From: Asterias rubens
Lineage: Eukaryota; Echinodermata; Asteroidea; Forcipulatida; Asteriidae
DNA: 64,000 bases
Direction: 5' to 3'
NCBI RefSeq assembly: GCF_902459465.1
Contig: NC_047081.1
Coordinates: 10,197,883-10,261,882 of the forward strand
How positions within the stretch are numbered: the first letter of the stretch is position 1; each line of letters starts with the position of its first letter. Below are positions 1-11,600 of this stretch, in pieces. Below the pieces are notes generated by a model. It had not been told where the DNA came from. It worked only from the letters and a program-made list of their open reading frames with translations, and searched no databases. A program made the translations under genes and the position numbers.

Positions 1-961
1 CGTGACTATGTAATGAAATGAAATGCGTAAGTCACTAGGGGGCATATAAAGTGGGAAGCGGGAGTTTTGTAGCCCGCGGTTGGTTACGCACGACGTCGAT
101 TGTAACGAAGTAAAAGTCCTTCCTTGGATTTTCGCCCGTCAGTAACCGATCGTTTCTAGCCATCGATTCAGAATAATTTTTGCAACAGCGAACTTGCACC
201 AAAACGCCTGGGACAGACTGCGAACGTAAACATTTTTTTGTTCGAGAGATTTCAACGCCTTGAGAGTTGTATGGCTGGGTACAACTGCACTGGTCAGCAA
301 GTTTCAACTAGTTCAGAAAGCTCACAGAATGTTTTGGTTTAAAAAGTTATTGGTCGCTGTTGAAGATTACAAGTCACTGGTTCTAAGCACGTGAACCTGT
401 GCATACATCCGAGTGAGGGCGCCCTACAGAAATTACACTTGACGCTACGGCTTCCCTCTTGATATAAAACGCATTTCAACTGGCCGATAACAAGCATGGA
501 CAATATCTACATCATAACGGCTGCGATGATTCGGTGTGCAAACTATCAGTAGTCGGGGAAAACACAAATTAATAGTAGGACAAAAAGTTGCAATGTAAAG
601 GCTTTGTCCCACAAGACAATTTCTTTTTCAACTTGGAGTCAAACTCTTGTATTGCATACAGAAGGAACACTTCGGCAGCACACGACACATTATTTTAGCT
701 ATTACGTTTACTATCCTCAATAAGATAATGAGAAATGTGAAAACAAATTGTCATTGGAACTGCCTCGAGCTTGATACCTAATAACTAAATTTAGGTTTTA
801 AAACTTTCCATGGTTGAAGTATAACTAAGACAGGTTTGCGGTAACACCATGTGGAAATCTCTTTATGGTGATATAGACAACTAATAATGTAGATAAAGAT
901 GTGATAGAGATTACACTATGTCCGTTATATATGAGGTTTTTTTTTTTCATTGTTTACAAAG
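1..961. other. Upstream intron of the serine protease; nothing else recognised
   Basis: No recognisable exon, RNA gene or high-copy repeat was found here. An exon encoding the active-site histidine motif (TAAHC-like) is required upstream of the protease exons, but I could not find one on the + strand. It probably lies before the window. A pyrimidine tract at about 937-948 and AG at 960-961 form the acceptor of the next exon. Confidence 0.5.
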
Positions 962-2382
962 ACATGAACCAAACGAAGTTTTCGTCACTCTTGGCGACAA
1001 GGATCGCTCGAAGGAAGACGGCACAGAGCAGCGATTCCGCATCGAGTGTGTCTACATCCACGAGGCGTACATCCCAAAGGGAGACTACAAAGACGACGTG
1101 GCCCTCGTACGACTCAAGACCGGTGGACGTAAGATGGTCAAGATGAACCCTGCCGTGCAACCAGCCTGTTTACCACCCCAGCGACTGCCGAAGGCTCAGG
1201 ACTTGTTCGGGCCTGGTGATGAGTGTTTTGTGGTCGGGTGGGGCTTCACAGGTGAGGGGCTTTAACAATTATTTTTTACAAATCCCTTGAGACAGAATTC
1301 GACCATTATTACGACCACTTAAGTTCACATAGAGTTATGTTCGTGTTTAATCGGTTTTTCCCTGTAGCCCCTACCTAGAGTGGCTTTTAGCCCGGTTTGG
1401 GGCAAACTTGCCTTTGAAAACAAAGTACTTAAAAAATTCAAAAATTCGGTCTTATGAATAATTATTTATGGTTAGTCCATTTGTTGTTTTTGTTTGTATG
1501 GGAATACGTAGTAGCAATTCCCTATATGCAGTAATACAGTTGTATAATTGTTTATTGATTTCTAGCAGGGTGAAGTTGCAACCATCGCTACCACAGCTGT
1601 GGATTCCAGGGGGATCCTGTTCTGTCCGGTTCATTATAAAGAGAGAGTGAACCACAGTAAACATAAATCACAGGCTAGCGCGGGCAACCGGTTGCTACAA
1701 ACTATCTTTCCGGCTCTTCCGATTGCACTCACTGTCCGTGATTAAAACTCCATCTCTTTTGCTCTTTTTGACATAATAAAAAAGTAAGAGTGTTTTTTTT
1801 CTTTTTTCGGGAATGACAAAATTGGTTCGGCTTGAAAATGAATTAAAATGAAACCTGAAACGTCGGCAGGATTGATTAGTATAATAAAGGAAATGAACAG
1901 TGTTCTCCTGATAGAGAACACAAATTTCTTGCATTGGAGAAAATATCAGTATTAACTTGACTGTTATACGAAAACCTTGTAGAGAGAGTACAATATTATA
2001 ACTATGTGTTTTATTTCCCCCTGTTTTTACAGATCCACTGACGTACTTCAACTCCAAGCACCCGACCGTTCTCCACCAGGCCCGGCTGCCCATCCTGTCC
2101 CCAAAGGATTGCCGTGATGCATACGGTGCCCTCTACACGGACAACATGATCTGTGCCGGACACATGACCGGTGAACACCGGACAGATGCCTGCAAGGGAG
2201 ACAGTGGAGGCCCGCTCCTCTGCCGGTCCAAGGAGGACCAGTGGGTGGTATGGGGTATCGTCTCGTGGGGGCATAACTACTTTTGTAACGGGTCCCCTGA
2301 TAAGCCAATACCCACCGTCTACACAAAGGTGGAAGAGTACCTGCCGTGGATAAGGAAAAGATTACGACTCGAGCAATGCTGA
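962..2382 (+). CDS. Trypsin-like (S1A) serine protease, C-terminal two exons (gene truncated at window start)
   Basis: Two exons, 962-1251 and 2033-2382 (stop TGA 2380-2382), join in phase 1 and encode about 213 residues of a chymotrypsin-fold domain. Visible motifs are the catalytic Asp in DDVALVRL, the WGFTG strand, NMICAGH, the catalytic Ser in DACKGDSGGP, and the C-terminal VYTKVEEYLPWI helix start. Asp six residues before the Ser (position 189) predicts cleavage after Lys/Arg. SWG at 214-216 is intact, but the usual Gly226 is Thr (IPTVYT), and the loop between SWG and VYT is a few residues longer than in trypsin. The His57 exon and any N-terminal regulatory domains lie upstream of the window. 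The loops recall neurotrypsin (PRSS12)-type secreted proteases, but I cannot assign an orthologue. Such proteins are normally secreted zymogens with paired disulphides. Confidence 0.93.
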
Positions 2383-2408
2383 TATCTGTTGACTTTTGAC
2401 CTTAAGTC

Positions 2409-2450
2409 GTGACGTATTTCCGGCCCTTGCAAGGGCCGGAAATACGTCAC
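2409..2450. repeat. Perfect 42-bp palindrome just after the protease stop codon
   Basis: Two 20-bp arms starting GTGACGTATTTCC are exactly self-complementary around a central GC. The palindrome begins 27 bp after the protease stop, so it is probably in the 3'UTR, where it would fold as a 20-bp hairpin. AAGTC flanks it on both sides (2404-2408 and 2451-2455), as expected of a 5-bp target duplication. Confidence 0.85.
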
Positions 2451-2546
2451 AAGTCATTGGTGCCACTTACGGCTGTGCGTAACATCTCACGTTACTTACT
2501 TCGACTACGTGACACTTACAAACTGGTTCCAGATTAAACACAATCT

Positions 2547-2925
2547 AAAGGCACTGGACACCCCGTCAAAGCCTAGTACGATGTATCCTATCAATTTGCA
2601 TAAAATAACAAATCTGTAAAAGTTTTAACTCAATTGGTCATCGAAGTTGCAATGGAATAATTTAAGAAGAAGAAAAAAAACACCCTTGTCGCACAAATGG
2701 GTGTGCTTTCAGATGCCTAAACAAGTCTTCATGTCTAAAGTATTTGATCAGCTCCAAATCATGAGTGATAAATTCCCTCTTTCTCAAAAACTACGTTACC
2801 TCAGTGGGAGCAGTTTGTCACATGTTTTATACTACCAACAGCTCCCCCATTGCTCGTTACAAAGTAAGTTTTTATGCTCATTATTGTTTTGAGTAATATT
2901 ACCAATAGTGTCCAGTGCCTTTAAT
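2547..2925 (+). repeat. Family A MITE (GGACACT-ended, about 380 bp), degraded copy
   Basis: The copy starts AAAGGCACTGGACAC and ends GTGTCCAGTGCCTTTAA, so the termini are inverted repeats. Internal landmarks shared with the other copies are ACAAAATAACAAACCTGTGAAAA-like and GGGAGC..TTTCTCACAATGTTTTATA-like segments. No coding capacity. Confidence 0.8.
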
Positions 2926-4409
2926 GCTTGGTAGGAATTATGTTACAGATTCCAAGTCCGAACTAACGGCTTTGGCTGCGACTACCGTAAGGCCAAAGCC
3001 AATCGACCAAAACCTTCAACTTAAAACTGCAGCAACAGCCGCAGTGTTGCCTGAAGTCAAAAACTTTACCTATACACCACAGCTTTTATCCTGTGGCGTG
3101 TTTAGATTCAAACTACAACTTCCGTTTCTTGTAAAAGTGCAATGTAATTCAGGGTAAACTACTCTGAAACATACATACATAATACTTATATACATCACAG
3201 CTTTAAGCCTGTGGTGTGTTTATTTGTTTATTAAGTAAGTTGGATTTAAACTACACCTTTTGTTTCTATAATAAGTGTGATTGGAAGTTTCATGATGGTA
3301 TATAATTATACACACTCTCTTTGTTTATGTTATGAGCACCTTTATGTTGTGTTTCACAAAACTTTCTCACACCGAAAGAGGTTTTTGCGTATAATAGCTC
3401 TCAGAAATTGTTTCGATGTGTGACTTGGACGTCAGAAATTTGTTTTTTTTGGTAAGGGTCGCCAAGAACACGCCTCTTGTGAGACGAAGAAAAAGCTTTC
3501 ACAATGCAACTATATGTAAGTATTATAACATCACATCACACGGGGACATCACCCACAGTGGTGAATCGTATGATTCCCTTTTTTGAATCGATTTAATGGG
3601 AGAATTCTCCATTGAAAAGCGCTATGGCAGTGGCAACTTTGATGTACATAAAAAATGTTGTTTCCGGGAACTGAGTGTTAAATTTTCGCGTGGGGTCAAC
3701 AAAATTATGCCATACAGAAATACATACTGAAATATTATTAATGTACCAATTACATTTGATTGCCAAGATTAATGTTTTAGACAAGTTTAACTCAAGGATT
3801 GGAAGGTTTCATAAAGCAATGCATATACCTCAAATTCCCTTAAAGCCATTAAAGTCCCACACTTCGTGTACCACAACTTATATATAAAATAACAAACCTG
3901 TGAAAATTTAGGCTCAATCGGTCATCGGAGTCGGGAGAAATTAACGGGAAAACCCACTCTTGTTTTTGCACGTTTCGCCGTGTCATGACATGTGTTTAAA
4001 ATAAATCCGTAATTGTTCTCGCTATCGAGAATTGATATTGTTTTAATGTTTTCTCAAAAGGTAAAGCATATCGTGGAATAATATTTTTTTTAAAAAGTAT
4101 ATCACTTTTACCTTCTGTAAACCCTGTAAATTATTTTTAAATCTGTGAACTTTTTTTTTCTGTACCGAAAGTGTATAATGGCTTTAAGGATACGATCTTT
4201 GACTTTCATAAAAACGCCCATAAATTGAAATTGAAAAACTTATTCAGGCCTTTCTAAGAGATAAAGTATAAGATTTATGTTAATCTTTTTGTGTGCTGCA
4301 TCTATTATTTACATCAAAGTGAGATTTCACAAACTTATGGCTAGCTTTTCTGTAAAAAGGGGATTTTAATCATCTGTTCTTGGATTAGGAATTTCAGTTC
4401 ATGGTAAGA
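2926..4409. other. AT-rich intergenic stretch without recognised genes
   Basis: Only short repeat remnants are seen, for example a family A fragment near 3880-3945 (AACAAACCTGTGAAAATTTA) and two copies of a short CACCACAGCTTTTATCC / CATCACAGCTTTAAGCC motif near 3075 and 3194. The open frames here have no protein-like features. Confidence 0.5.
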
Positions 4410-4739
4410 GTTCTTAAAGGCCTTTCTTGGTGACGAGTAATGGGGAGAGGTTGATGGTTTAAAACATTGTGAGAAACGGCTCCCTCTGGAGTGCCATAGT
4501 TTTCGAGAAAGAAGTAATTTCCACGAATTTGATTTCGAGACCTCAGATTTAGAACTTGAGATCTCGAAATCAACCATCTAAACGCACACAACTTCTTGCG
4601 ACAAGGTGTTTTTTCTTTCATTATTATCTCGCAACTTTGACGACCAATTGAGCTCAAATTTTCACAGGTTTGTTATTGTATGCAAATCTTGAGATAAGAC
4701 TAGTCTTTGACAATTACCAATAGTGTCCAGAGCCTTTAA
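4410..4739 (-). repeat. Family A MITE, reverse orientation, 5'-truncated
   Basis: Contains the GAGTAATGGGGAGAGGTTGATGG block, the internal palindrome TTTCGAGACCTC/GAGATCTCGAAA, and the terminus ACCAATAGTGTCCAGAGCCTTTAA. Short open frames across it are repeat sequence. Confidence 0.8.
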
Positions 4740-5154
4740 GCACAAAATACACACAAAAAAGGTCACCAGCCAAAAATACTTTGCCATATCATTTATGACG
4801 GGTAAATTTTCACTACCCTGCCTCTTATTGATTTGAATGGTTTATAAAAGATGGCTGCATTAAAGTGAGAACCTCAAAAAACAATAAAACTACACTGTCT
4901 TTGCGATGTATATTTTTGTGTGAATGTATAAAAAGATCGAAGCTGCTATCCGCATGTAAATAAAGTCAACCTTTGAGTTCGTGACCCTTTGTCGTCGATG
5001 CGAATCTTAGAATGTTGATATTATCCATGTACCAGCCTTTTCCCAACCCACTGCCAAGAGTCAAAAGGCTCGCAGATTCGCAAAAGTATCAAACTAATTT
5101 ATGCGCAAAAGTATCAAATGTATAGGGATCCGAACAGTTGCCTCCAGCTACCGG

Positions 5155-5540
5155 GCAATCTCGGTGGTCTAGTTGGTAAGACACTGCTCTAAAATAGACC
5201 CTTCCCATGAAATATGTAAATTTCACATAGCGCGCACTAACATTTTGGTTGGCAAAATTAGGGAAAATTGCGCTGTTTTGTACACGGCTAATGGGTGCGT
5301 GACGCAGACGCGATTGCGCGTCTGCTTAGTGCACAACTCTATGGCGTTTGCCAACCAATAGGGTCTGTATAAGCATGCGTAAATGTAATTAGCATATTTC
5401 ATGGGAAGGGTCCATTGCAAGGGTCGCGGGTTCGATTTCCAGCCGAGTAACATGCCTGTGACTGCTTTCTCAGAACTCGGGGAAAGTACTGAGTATACAG
5501 TACACATGGTTTGTATGGGTAAAACAAAAATGAGTATAAT
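5155..5540 (+). repeat. tRNA-derived SINE, split by an inverted-repeat element
   Basis: A box-A-like GTGGTCTAGTTGGTAAGAC (5163-5181) and a box-B-like GGGTTCGATTTCC (5428-5440) are the two halves of a tRNA-like head. They are separated by a 216-bp insertion at 5197-5412. The SINE body continues with CCGAGTAACATGCCTGTGACTG and GGGAAAGTACTGAGTATACAG. It is not a functional tRNA gene because the anticodon region is interrupted. Confidence 0.7.
5197..5412. mobile_element. MITE with perfect 20-bp terminal inverted repeats inside a SINE head
   Basis: The left end GACCCTTCCCATGAAATATG (5197-5216) is the exact reverse complement of the right end at 5393-5412. The interior has a GC-rich inverted repeat (GACGCAGACGCG / CGCGTCTGC) and no open frame of note. 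Target duplications could not be resolved. The element interrupts the anticodon-arm region of the surrounding tRNA-like sequence. Confidence 0.8.
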
Positions 5541-6384
5541 TGTACATTTATTTATGATCGAGCGAGGCATTCTGAAAGAAAGTAAGATGACGGAGAGATT
5601 CAACGTCTGGCTTACAGTTGGATATGGGTGAAAAGGTTTCAAATGGGGTCAGAGTTCACATAAGAGACAAATAATCCTGGAACCTAGGTTCTATATAGTA
5701 CTTTAGTTATAGTACTTTAGTCTTTGGGTTGTTATTGTCTGCCTTTCTTGCTCTAATTTATGTGTTATGACAATTTTTTAGATTAACTGAAAATAATTGT
5801 ACAGGAAAGATTGACTTTAATGTAGTAACGTGAACCGTTTTGTTGTAGAAAGAGTTTTTTTGTCACAATTATTTCGGTAGAATTCTTTAGATGACAGTTG
5901 TCGTGTATGCTGGTGTAGAGATATTAGAGAAAATTATAGTACACCCAAAAAGGTAACATTATTATTTTTAATAATGCCAAATTTTGACCCGCTCAAAATG
6001 TTCATAATAATACCAAGGGGAATGACGTGTTTTATCTCTGTATATGTTTGTCAAATAAATGCCTTCAGTAAATTTTCAACATGAATGACTGCGTTGAATT
6101 GTTTCAATTGTTTCAATTATTTACAATGTCGTGATGTAAAACATCAATCAATGTAAATATATAATGATAAAAGTTTAAAATAATGAATAGGGTAGGTGGC
6201 CTTAGCTTTCGATCCAAACCGGACCTTCTTCAGAGGCATAAAACAAGTACAAACAAATACATATCCATTTATAGAAGTTTAAAGATATATGTGGCATATT
6301 ACATACCATGGTCAAAAGCACAGCAGATGCGAAACTACACAAAGGTTTTTTTTTTTTTTGGGGGGGGGGTTGAACAAAGAATTG

Positions 6385-6873
6385 ACTAGAGTGGGATTCG
6401 AACCAACGACCTCCGGATTAACGTGCCGCGGTCAGATGCAATTGTGTCCGCCATGCAATACTGTACGCTATGCAAAAACCGTCCGGCGGACATGTACATG
6501 TGCGCGCGTAAGCGAAGCGTGCATGCACTGAACCTATATGCAGCATGAATACTCACGTATTTTATGATTGCATCAACGGCCGAACATTTCCCATGTGATT
6601 CATGACTCGCACTTAGCTTGTAAAAGAAATGGCGAACGTCTTCCGTCGACCAAAGGCGCTTAATTTGCAAGGACGGTTTTGCGCGGGGCGGACACAACTG
6701 TATAATGCAAATGTGTCCGGGCGGACACAATTGCATTATGCAGCAGCGTCCGGGCGGACACGATTGCATATGCAAAACCGTCCGGCGGACATTATTGCAT
6801 ATGCAATAATGTCCTCCGGTTAGTATTGCATAGAGGACACAATTGCATGCGACACCTGCGCTCTACCAACAAT
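6385..6873 (-). repeat. tRNA-derived SINE head (reverse strand), split by a palindromic array
   Basis: GGGATTCGAACCAACGACCT (6391-6410, box B complement) followed by CCGGATTAACGTGCCG matches the SINE head also found at 49.62-49.71 kb. The expected continuation GCGCTCTACCAAC appears only at about 6858-6870. The roughly 420 bp between the two halves is the palindromic array described separately. Confidence 0.65.
6433..6857. mobile_element. Array of self-complementary GTCCGG/GCGGACAC units with inverted termini
   Basis: Units of about 33 bp, each opening GCGGACACAATTGCAT and closing ...GTCCGG, follow one another at about 6690-6830. Related sequence occurs in opposite orientation at 6440-6500. 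Because each unit is close to its own reverse complement, the tract is one extended palindrome. Its two ends share ATGCAATTGTGTCC in inverted orientation. It splits the tRNA-like SINE head around it. Confidence 0.65.
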
Positions 6874-7570
6874 ATTTTTGGCGGTGTCCCGGTTTGTCAA
6901 TATCTTTGTTCGGGGTGCCAGTCAGAAGGTAAATACTTTTCTTTTCCACTCTTGTTTCATTTACACAAATTCCCGGTGAAAAAATATTTACAATTTTTGC
7001 AAACGAACTTTTATACAAAATATCATTGGGCGTGCAAGACATGCACCCAACGGTGCACAATATGCCTGCTAAGTCGAGAATTTAGTGTGGAAGTAGAATT
7101 ATGAACAGAAACAACCTTTTTACCAACTGTTAACATTGGTATAAAAAACAAGTTGTTAAAAACTAAACAAGCCCAAGTTCAAAAGCAGAATGCATGATAG
7201 ATTGTACTCCCTTGATTAATGCATTCAAAATGGTACTTGAGTTTTCATCCTACCTATCCATTCCTTGAAAACGAAACCATGCACATCTGACATTGTTCCG
7301 TTTGTTGGTTCAAGACTCAATAGACAATTCTAAACAAGCTCAATCAATTTATCATTATATTTTGCCCAGTGTAAACACTGCAAATTACCCCTGACGCTAT
7401 CATTAACCAGTCGCTTAATTTAATTGGTATTAAAGGCGTATGGCAGGACAATTATCCTGGGCAATTTGAGAGGGTAATTTTGCCGCTGGTTCGCCTTCGC
7501 CAGCGCTTACACTTTCTTTGAATCAAGCGAGGTACGGCGGTATTGACATTGCAGTCAAAATACTGTTGAA

Positions 7571-7733
7571 CCTATAGGCCTCTCTTAATACTTATGCATG
7601 ACGTCATAATTCTTACCCAAAATGAGGCTATGGGCGCACTTTCCCCATCCCTTGCAGTGACTGCGCCCATCGCCTCGTTTTGAGTTAGCATTGACGTACC
7701 TCATGCATAAATATAAAGAGAGGCGTATAAGGC
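7571..7733. repeat. Inverted-repeat MITE
   Basis: The left arm (TAGGCCTCTCTTAATACTTA, then TGCATGACGTCA, AAAATGAGGC and TGGGCGCA) is mirrored by the right arm ending ATGCATAAATATAAAGAGAG. The arms are about 65 bp with mismatches around a short spacer. No coding capacity. Confidence 0.75.
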
Positions 7734-9689
7734 ATTAACTATACTATTTGAATCAAGATACGGTAAATTGTAAAACCACAGTCACTTCTCTCAAAAAATG
7801 GAACCTATATGCTACAATAATTTGAAGATAGTTTATCAAGCCACGCACTTTTACTATTTATATAATAGAAGGCCAAGACACAGCATTATTATTTAGTCAG
7901 TTTTCTCGCAATATTGGCGGGAATTCGATTCCATGTATAGATTACATTGGTGTATATTTTGCTTGGTATCTCCATTGCAGGCCACTAACCTCCTAATAAG
8001 GCATCGGATATGGACACGATGGAATTCGGTTTCGAATGATTCGGTTCTGTTACAAAGTTCCATTAAATGCTGGGAATGCTTGAAAATACTTATTGGCTGG
8101 AGTGTCTGCTTTGATTGGGTATAGGCAACAGTGAGAGTGGTTTTCAGGATATTGGCCATGTTTAAAAGAACTCTTACTTCTTTTTTTTCTTCTTCTTTTT
8201 TTCTTCTTTTGTATGCAAGTCGCCTGACACACAAGGCCTGAAGGCCACTTCAAGGTGTGGGCTACAATTTTTTTCCAGAGGCCATTGCCACCTACTCCTA
8301 CGTCCTAGGGCTGAAACAGGGTTACCCCTTTCACAGTCCATACGAATGTAGGCTTGGCTCCTTCGTTAGTTACACTGAAGCCGTCTTGCATAATGTAGGT
8401 TTGCACGGCGCAGCTAAACCGGTGCCGTATCGGTTATTAAAATGCACTAAGTTTTAACCACGAGAAACTCCTTTTACTTATTCAAATTACACAACGGTAA
8501 AAAGAATTATTTTTATCCGTTTGTTTGTTGTTGTTTTTGTAGGCCTACATGTGTTAATAAACCTTTTAAGTTCAAATAAATTTCTGGAACGAAAACAAAT
8601 ATATATATATTTTTAGGAATGGTCGAAGTTTTTATTTCAAGTAGATTCATGTATTTTTAAAGTAAGCTGCTTCTAATAGTGTTTCAATGAGACAAAGAAA
8701 AGATATCGGCCTCCGTGAAGATTAATAAATGCCAACTAAAACCCAAACATCGGAACTGGGCTGTTCTTTGCATTATGATCAAGATGAGTAAATATCAGAT
8801 ATTCGAGAACGGAAATTAAAAAGATGGAAAGGCACGACCAATCTAATTAAAAGTAAACCTACAGAAATGTTAATTTTTCTGCGGCTATGGGTTGACGAAC
8901 CCACGGCTTCCGCTTCGTCACGTTATTGATAGTGTTCTTTCTGCCGATGCATTCAATGCCGCAACCAAACTGGTGGCTTTGACTCTGGCTACGGCCAGAC
9001 CAGTAAAAATGCCTATTCGTCAACGTTACATCAGCAGTCAGTAGCCACAGCCGCATCCCAAATAGCTCCAGAGGTGCACGTCCGAGTAAAACTAAAAACA
9101 AGACAGGACGAGCTCGGCCCAAGACAAGGCGAATTTATAAGCTAGACCGGTCGGCGAGTTATAAGTGAAACCATGGTGAAACATACCAGGCGAGTTACAC
9201 AAGACAGGACGAGTTGAGCAACTTGGGCGAGTTTGGCACATTGTTATTAAAATAACCTTTAAATTGTAAATATTCCGTTTGCAACAATCATAGAGAATTG
9301 GTGCCTTGCAAGGGTTCAATGGAATCATTTTATCTCAAGCCTACTCTAAGGTTAATGATAAAGAAATAAAGGATGGCATGTAACTTACATTAATGTGGCT
9401 CATTGGTGTGTCGACATGTCATCCAGTGTCTTTGGTGGGAAGGTGTATGGCGCCATCTTGCTACTCGCACTTCATGAGGAACTATACAGGGTACATCATA
9501 AAGGAATACAAAGAAGACACTCAAGAACGTGCATGGTATGCAACAAACAGAGAGGGTTTTATCCTGCAGGTGCAACATTGTTCAATGGTGCAGTCCGGTC
9601 CCGTGAACGGTGTATCCAGTTAGTGTATGCCCTATAGCAAACAACGTATACAATCGCTTATAAATAGTCAGAACCAATTGTTGTAGTGT
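7734..9689. other. Intergenic, low-complexity and unassigned repeats
   Basis: No gene recognised. A segment at about 8200-8270 (CGCCTGACACACAAGGCC, then CCACTTCAAGG) resembles another at about 15373-15415 (GCCTAACATCACGAGACC, then CAACTTCAAGG), so it is probably an interspersed repeat. The open frame at 8257-8457 follows it and has no domain features. Confidence 0.4.
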
Positions 9690-10077
9690 TAAAGGCAGTA
9701 GACACTATTGGTAATTATTCAAAATAATTATCATCATAAAAACCTTTCTTAATTACGAGTAATGGGGAGAGATTGATGGTATAAAACATTGTGAGAAACA
9801 GCTCCCTCTGAAGTGACGTAGTTTTCGAGAAAGAATAATTTTCCACGACTTTTATTTCGAGACCTCAGATTTAGAACTTGAGGTCCCGAAATCAACCATC
9901 TAAACGCACACACCTTCGTGTGACAAGGGTGTTTTTTTCTTTCATTCATATATCGCAAGTTCGATGACTGATTGAGCTCAAATTTTCACAGGTTTGTTAT
10001 TTTATGCATATGTTGAGATACACCAACTGTGAAGGCTAGTCTTTGACAATTACCAATAGTGTCCACTGCCTTTAAAG
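9690..10077 (-). repeat. Family A MITE, near full-length copy
   Basis: Begins AAAGGCAGTAGACACTATTGG and ends ACCAATAGTGTCCACTGCC, with the internal TTTCGAGACCTC...GAGGTCCCGAAA palindrome. One of the most complete copies in the window (about 388 bp). Confidence 0.88.
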
Positions 10078-10589
10078 GTTGTACGAAAAAAATATCAAAT
10101 TTTTAAGTCATGGATCTCATGCTTTGTGTTTCGTTGTTTTACTGTCCTCTTCAGAATGCCCCTGTTTAAGAGGCAATTCGGCCATTCCTATTTATAGCTG
10201 CCTTGTGAATAAGAGTCCCCTAGAAGTATGCTGGAGCAATACTACAACAGAAATCAGCTAGTCCAGCAGTGTGATACATCCCTGAAGATGAATACGTTCT
10301 CATTAGCCAACCCTGATATTTCCAACAAACAATGTTGTTTACAGCGTTACTCATAATCATTTTAAAAATACAATGCGTCAAACCTGAATGGGCAAATAGA
10401 ACTCACCCCGCATGTTGTAATCAAATACCGTGTATTCCTTCCTCTTCAACTCTACCGTAAAGCTAGTCTCTTCCCTCAAGCCGCTTCTCACAAAAACGTA
10501 AAACAAACATCTGGTAATTCCATTCGATATTTGCAATCGGAGTGGGCACGTGTAGTGGATTAGGTGTTAAAGGCACTGTTGTCACCGAC

Positions 10590-10822
10590 AGGGCCCAATT
10601 TCATAGAGCTGCTAAGCAAAACAAATTGCTTAGCATGACATTTCTTCCTTGATAAAAACAGGATTACAAACCAACCGTCCATTTGTTGCACATTGCTTGT
10701 TACTGGGTTGCTTATCCTGAAAATCACGTAGAAATTTGGTTGGTAATTCTGTTTTTATCAAGGAAGAAATTTGATGCTAAGCAAAGTTGGGTGCTTAGCA
10801 GCTCTATAAAATTGGGCTCCCT
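10590..10822. repeat. Family B foldback MITE (GGGCCCAATTTCATAGAGC-ended)
   Basis: The left arm GGGCCCAATTTCATAGAGCT continues with GCTAAGCA. It is mirrored by the right arm TGCTTAGCAGCTCTATAAAA, which runs on to TTGGGCTCC. The subterminal CTTCCTTGATAAAAACAG / TTTTTATCAAGGAAGAAA blocks are also inverted. Similar complete copies occur at 21.45, 29.20 and 47.35 kb. Confidence 0.88.
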
Positions 10823-10830
10823 GGTGTATC

Positions 10831-11130
10831 CCAACATATGCACAAAATAACAAACCTGTGTAAATTTGGGCTCAAATGGTCATCCAATTTCCAGGAGAAT
10901 TAAAAGAAAAAACACCCTTGTTGCATTTGTGTGCTTTCAGATGCATAATAAAAGTCTTCTATTTGAGTGAGAAATTATACCTCTTTCTCTCAAAAACTCC
11001 ACTACTTCAGAAGAAGCCGTATCTCACAATGTTGTATATTATAGACAGCTCTACAGGCTGCTCGTTACCAATCAAGTTTTTATACTAACAATTATTTTGA
11101 GTAATAACCAATAGTGTACATGCCTTTAAC
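10831..11130 (+). repeat. Family A MITE, truncated at the left, abutting the family B copy
   Basis: Starts within the ACATATGCACAAAATAACAA block and ends AACCAATAGTGTACATGCC. The left terminus is missing where it meets the family B element. Confidence 0.75.
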
Positions 11131-11600
11131 TCACGATGAAGGAAAACAGAGGCTTTACAGTACCAAGAAAGGTATTTTTAGAGCTCGGTTTATAAAGCTA
11201 CTGTAGATACGGCCACCGGTGAAACTCTTCAAGCTGCTGCGTTCGAGACAACTTGAGAGAAAAAAAAAAACCTACTTGGGTTTTAGAAGGAAACGATTTG
11301 TAAAAGAAGATTTCGTTCCGGTAGTCTCGAACCTCGAGGGGCTTCGATTGTTTGGGCAGGCGTTCAACAGCAATATTGGCGCGAATGTCGAGTGCTTTCC
11401 TCTCCCGTTAGTACAAATTCTCGAGTTGTCTCTCCTTTCATCAGAATGCGATTGTTGTTTGTTATTTTAAAGTTTAGGGAATGTAGTATTCGACATGCGA
11501 TTTTATATAACACCCAAGCAGATCCTTGCCATTTGATTGGAGGATTGTCCGTCACGTGATAGCAAATAAAAGTACCATTGCACGCTGAGTCACTCGCCGT

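Noticed and set aside
901-1146. Start codon at 901 or 918 for the protease frame
   Set aside because: Those frames run from intron sequence through a pyrimidine tract and AG acceptor at 960-961. The protein is an internal exon of a larger gene.
5223-5642. 139-codon minus-strand open frame
   Set aside because: Spans the MITE and SINE at 5.2-5.5 kb; a by-product of repeat sequence.
8257-8457. 66-codon open frame at 8.3 kb
   Set aside because: Follows a repeat-like segment shared with 15.4 kb; no recognisable protein features.
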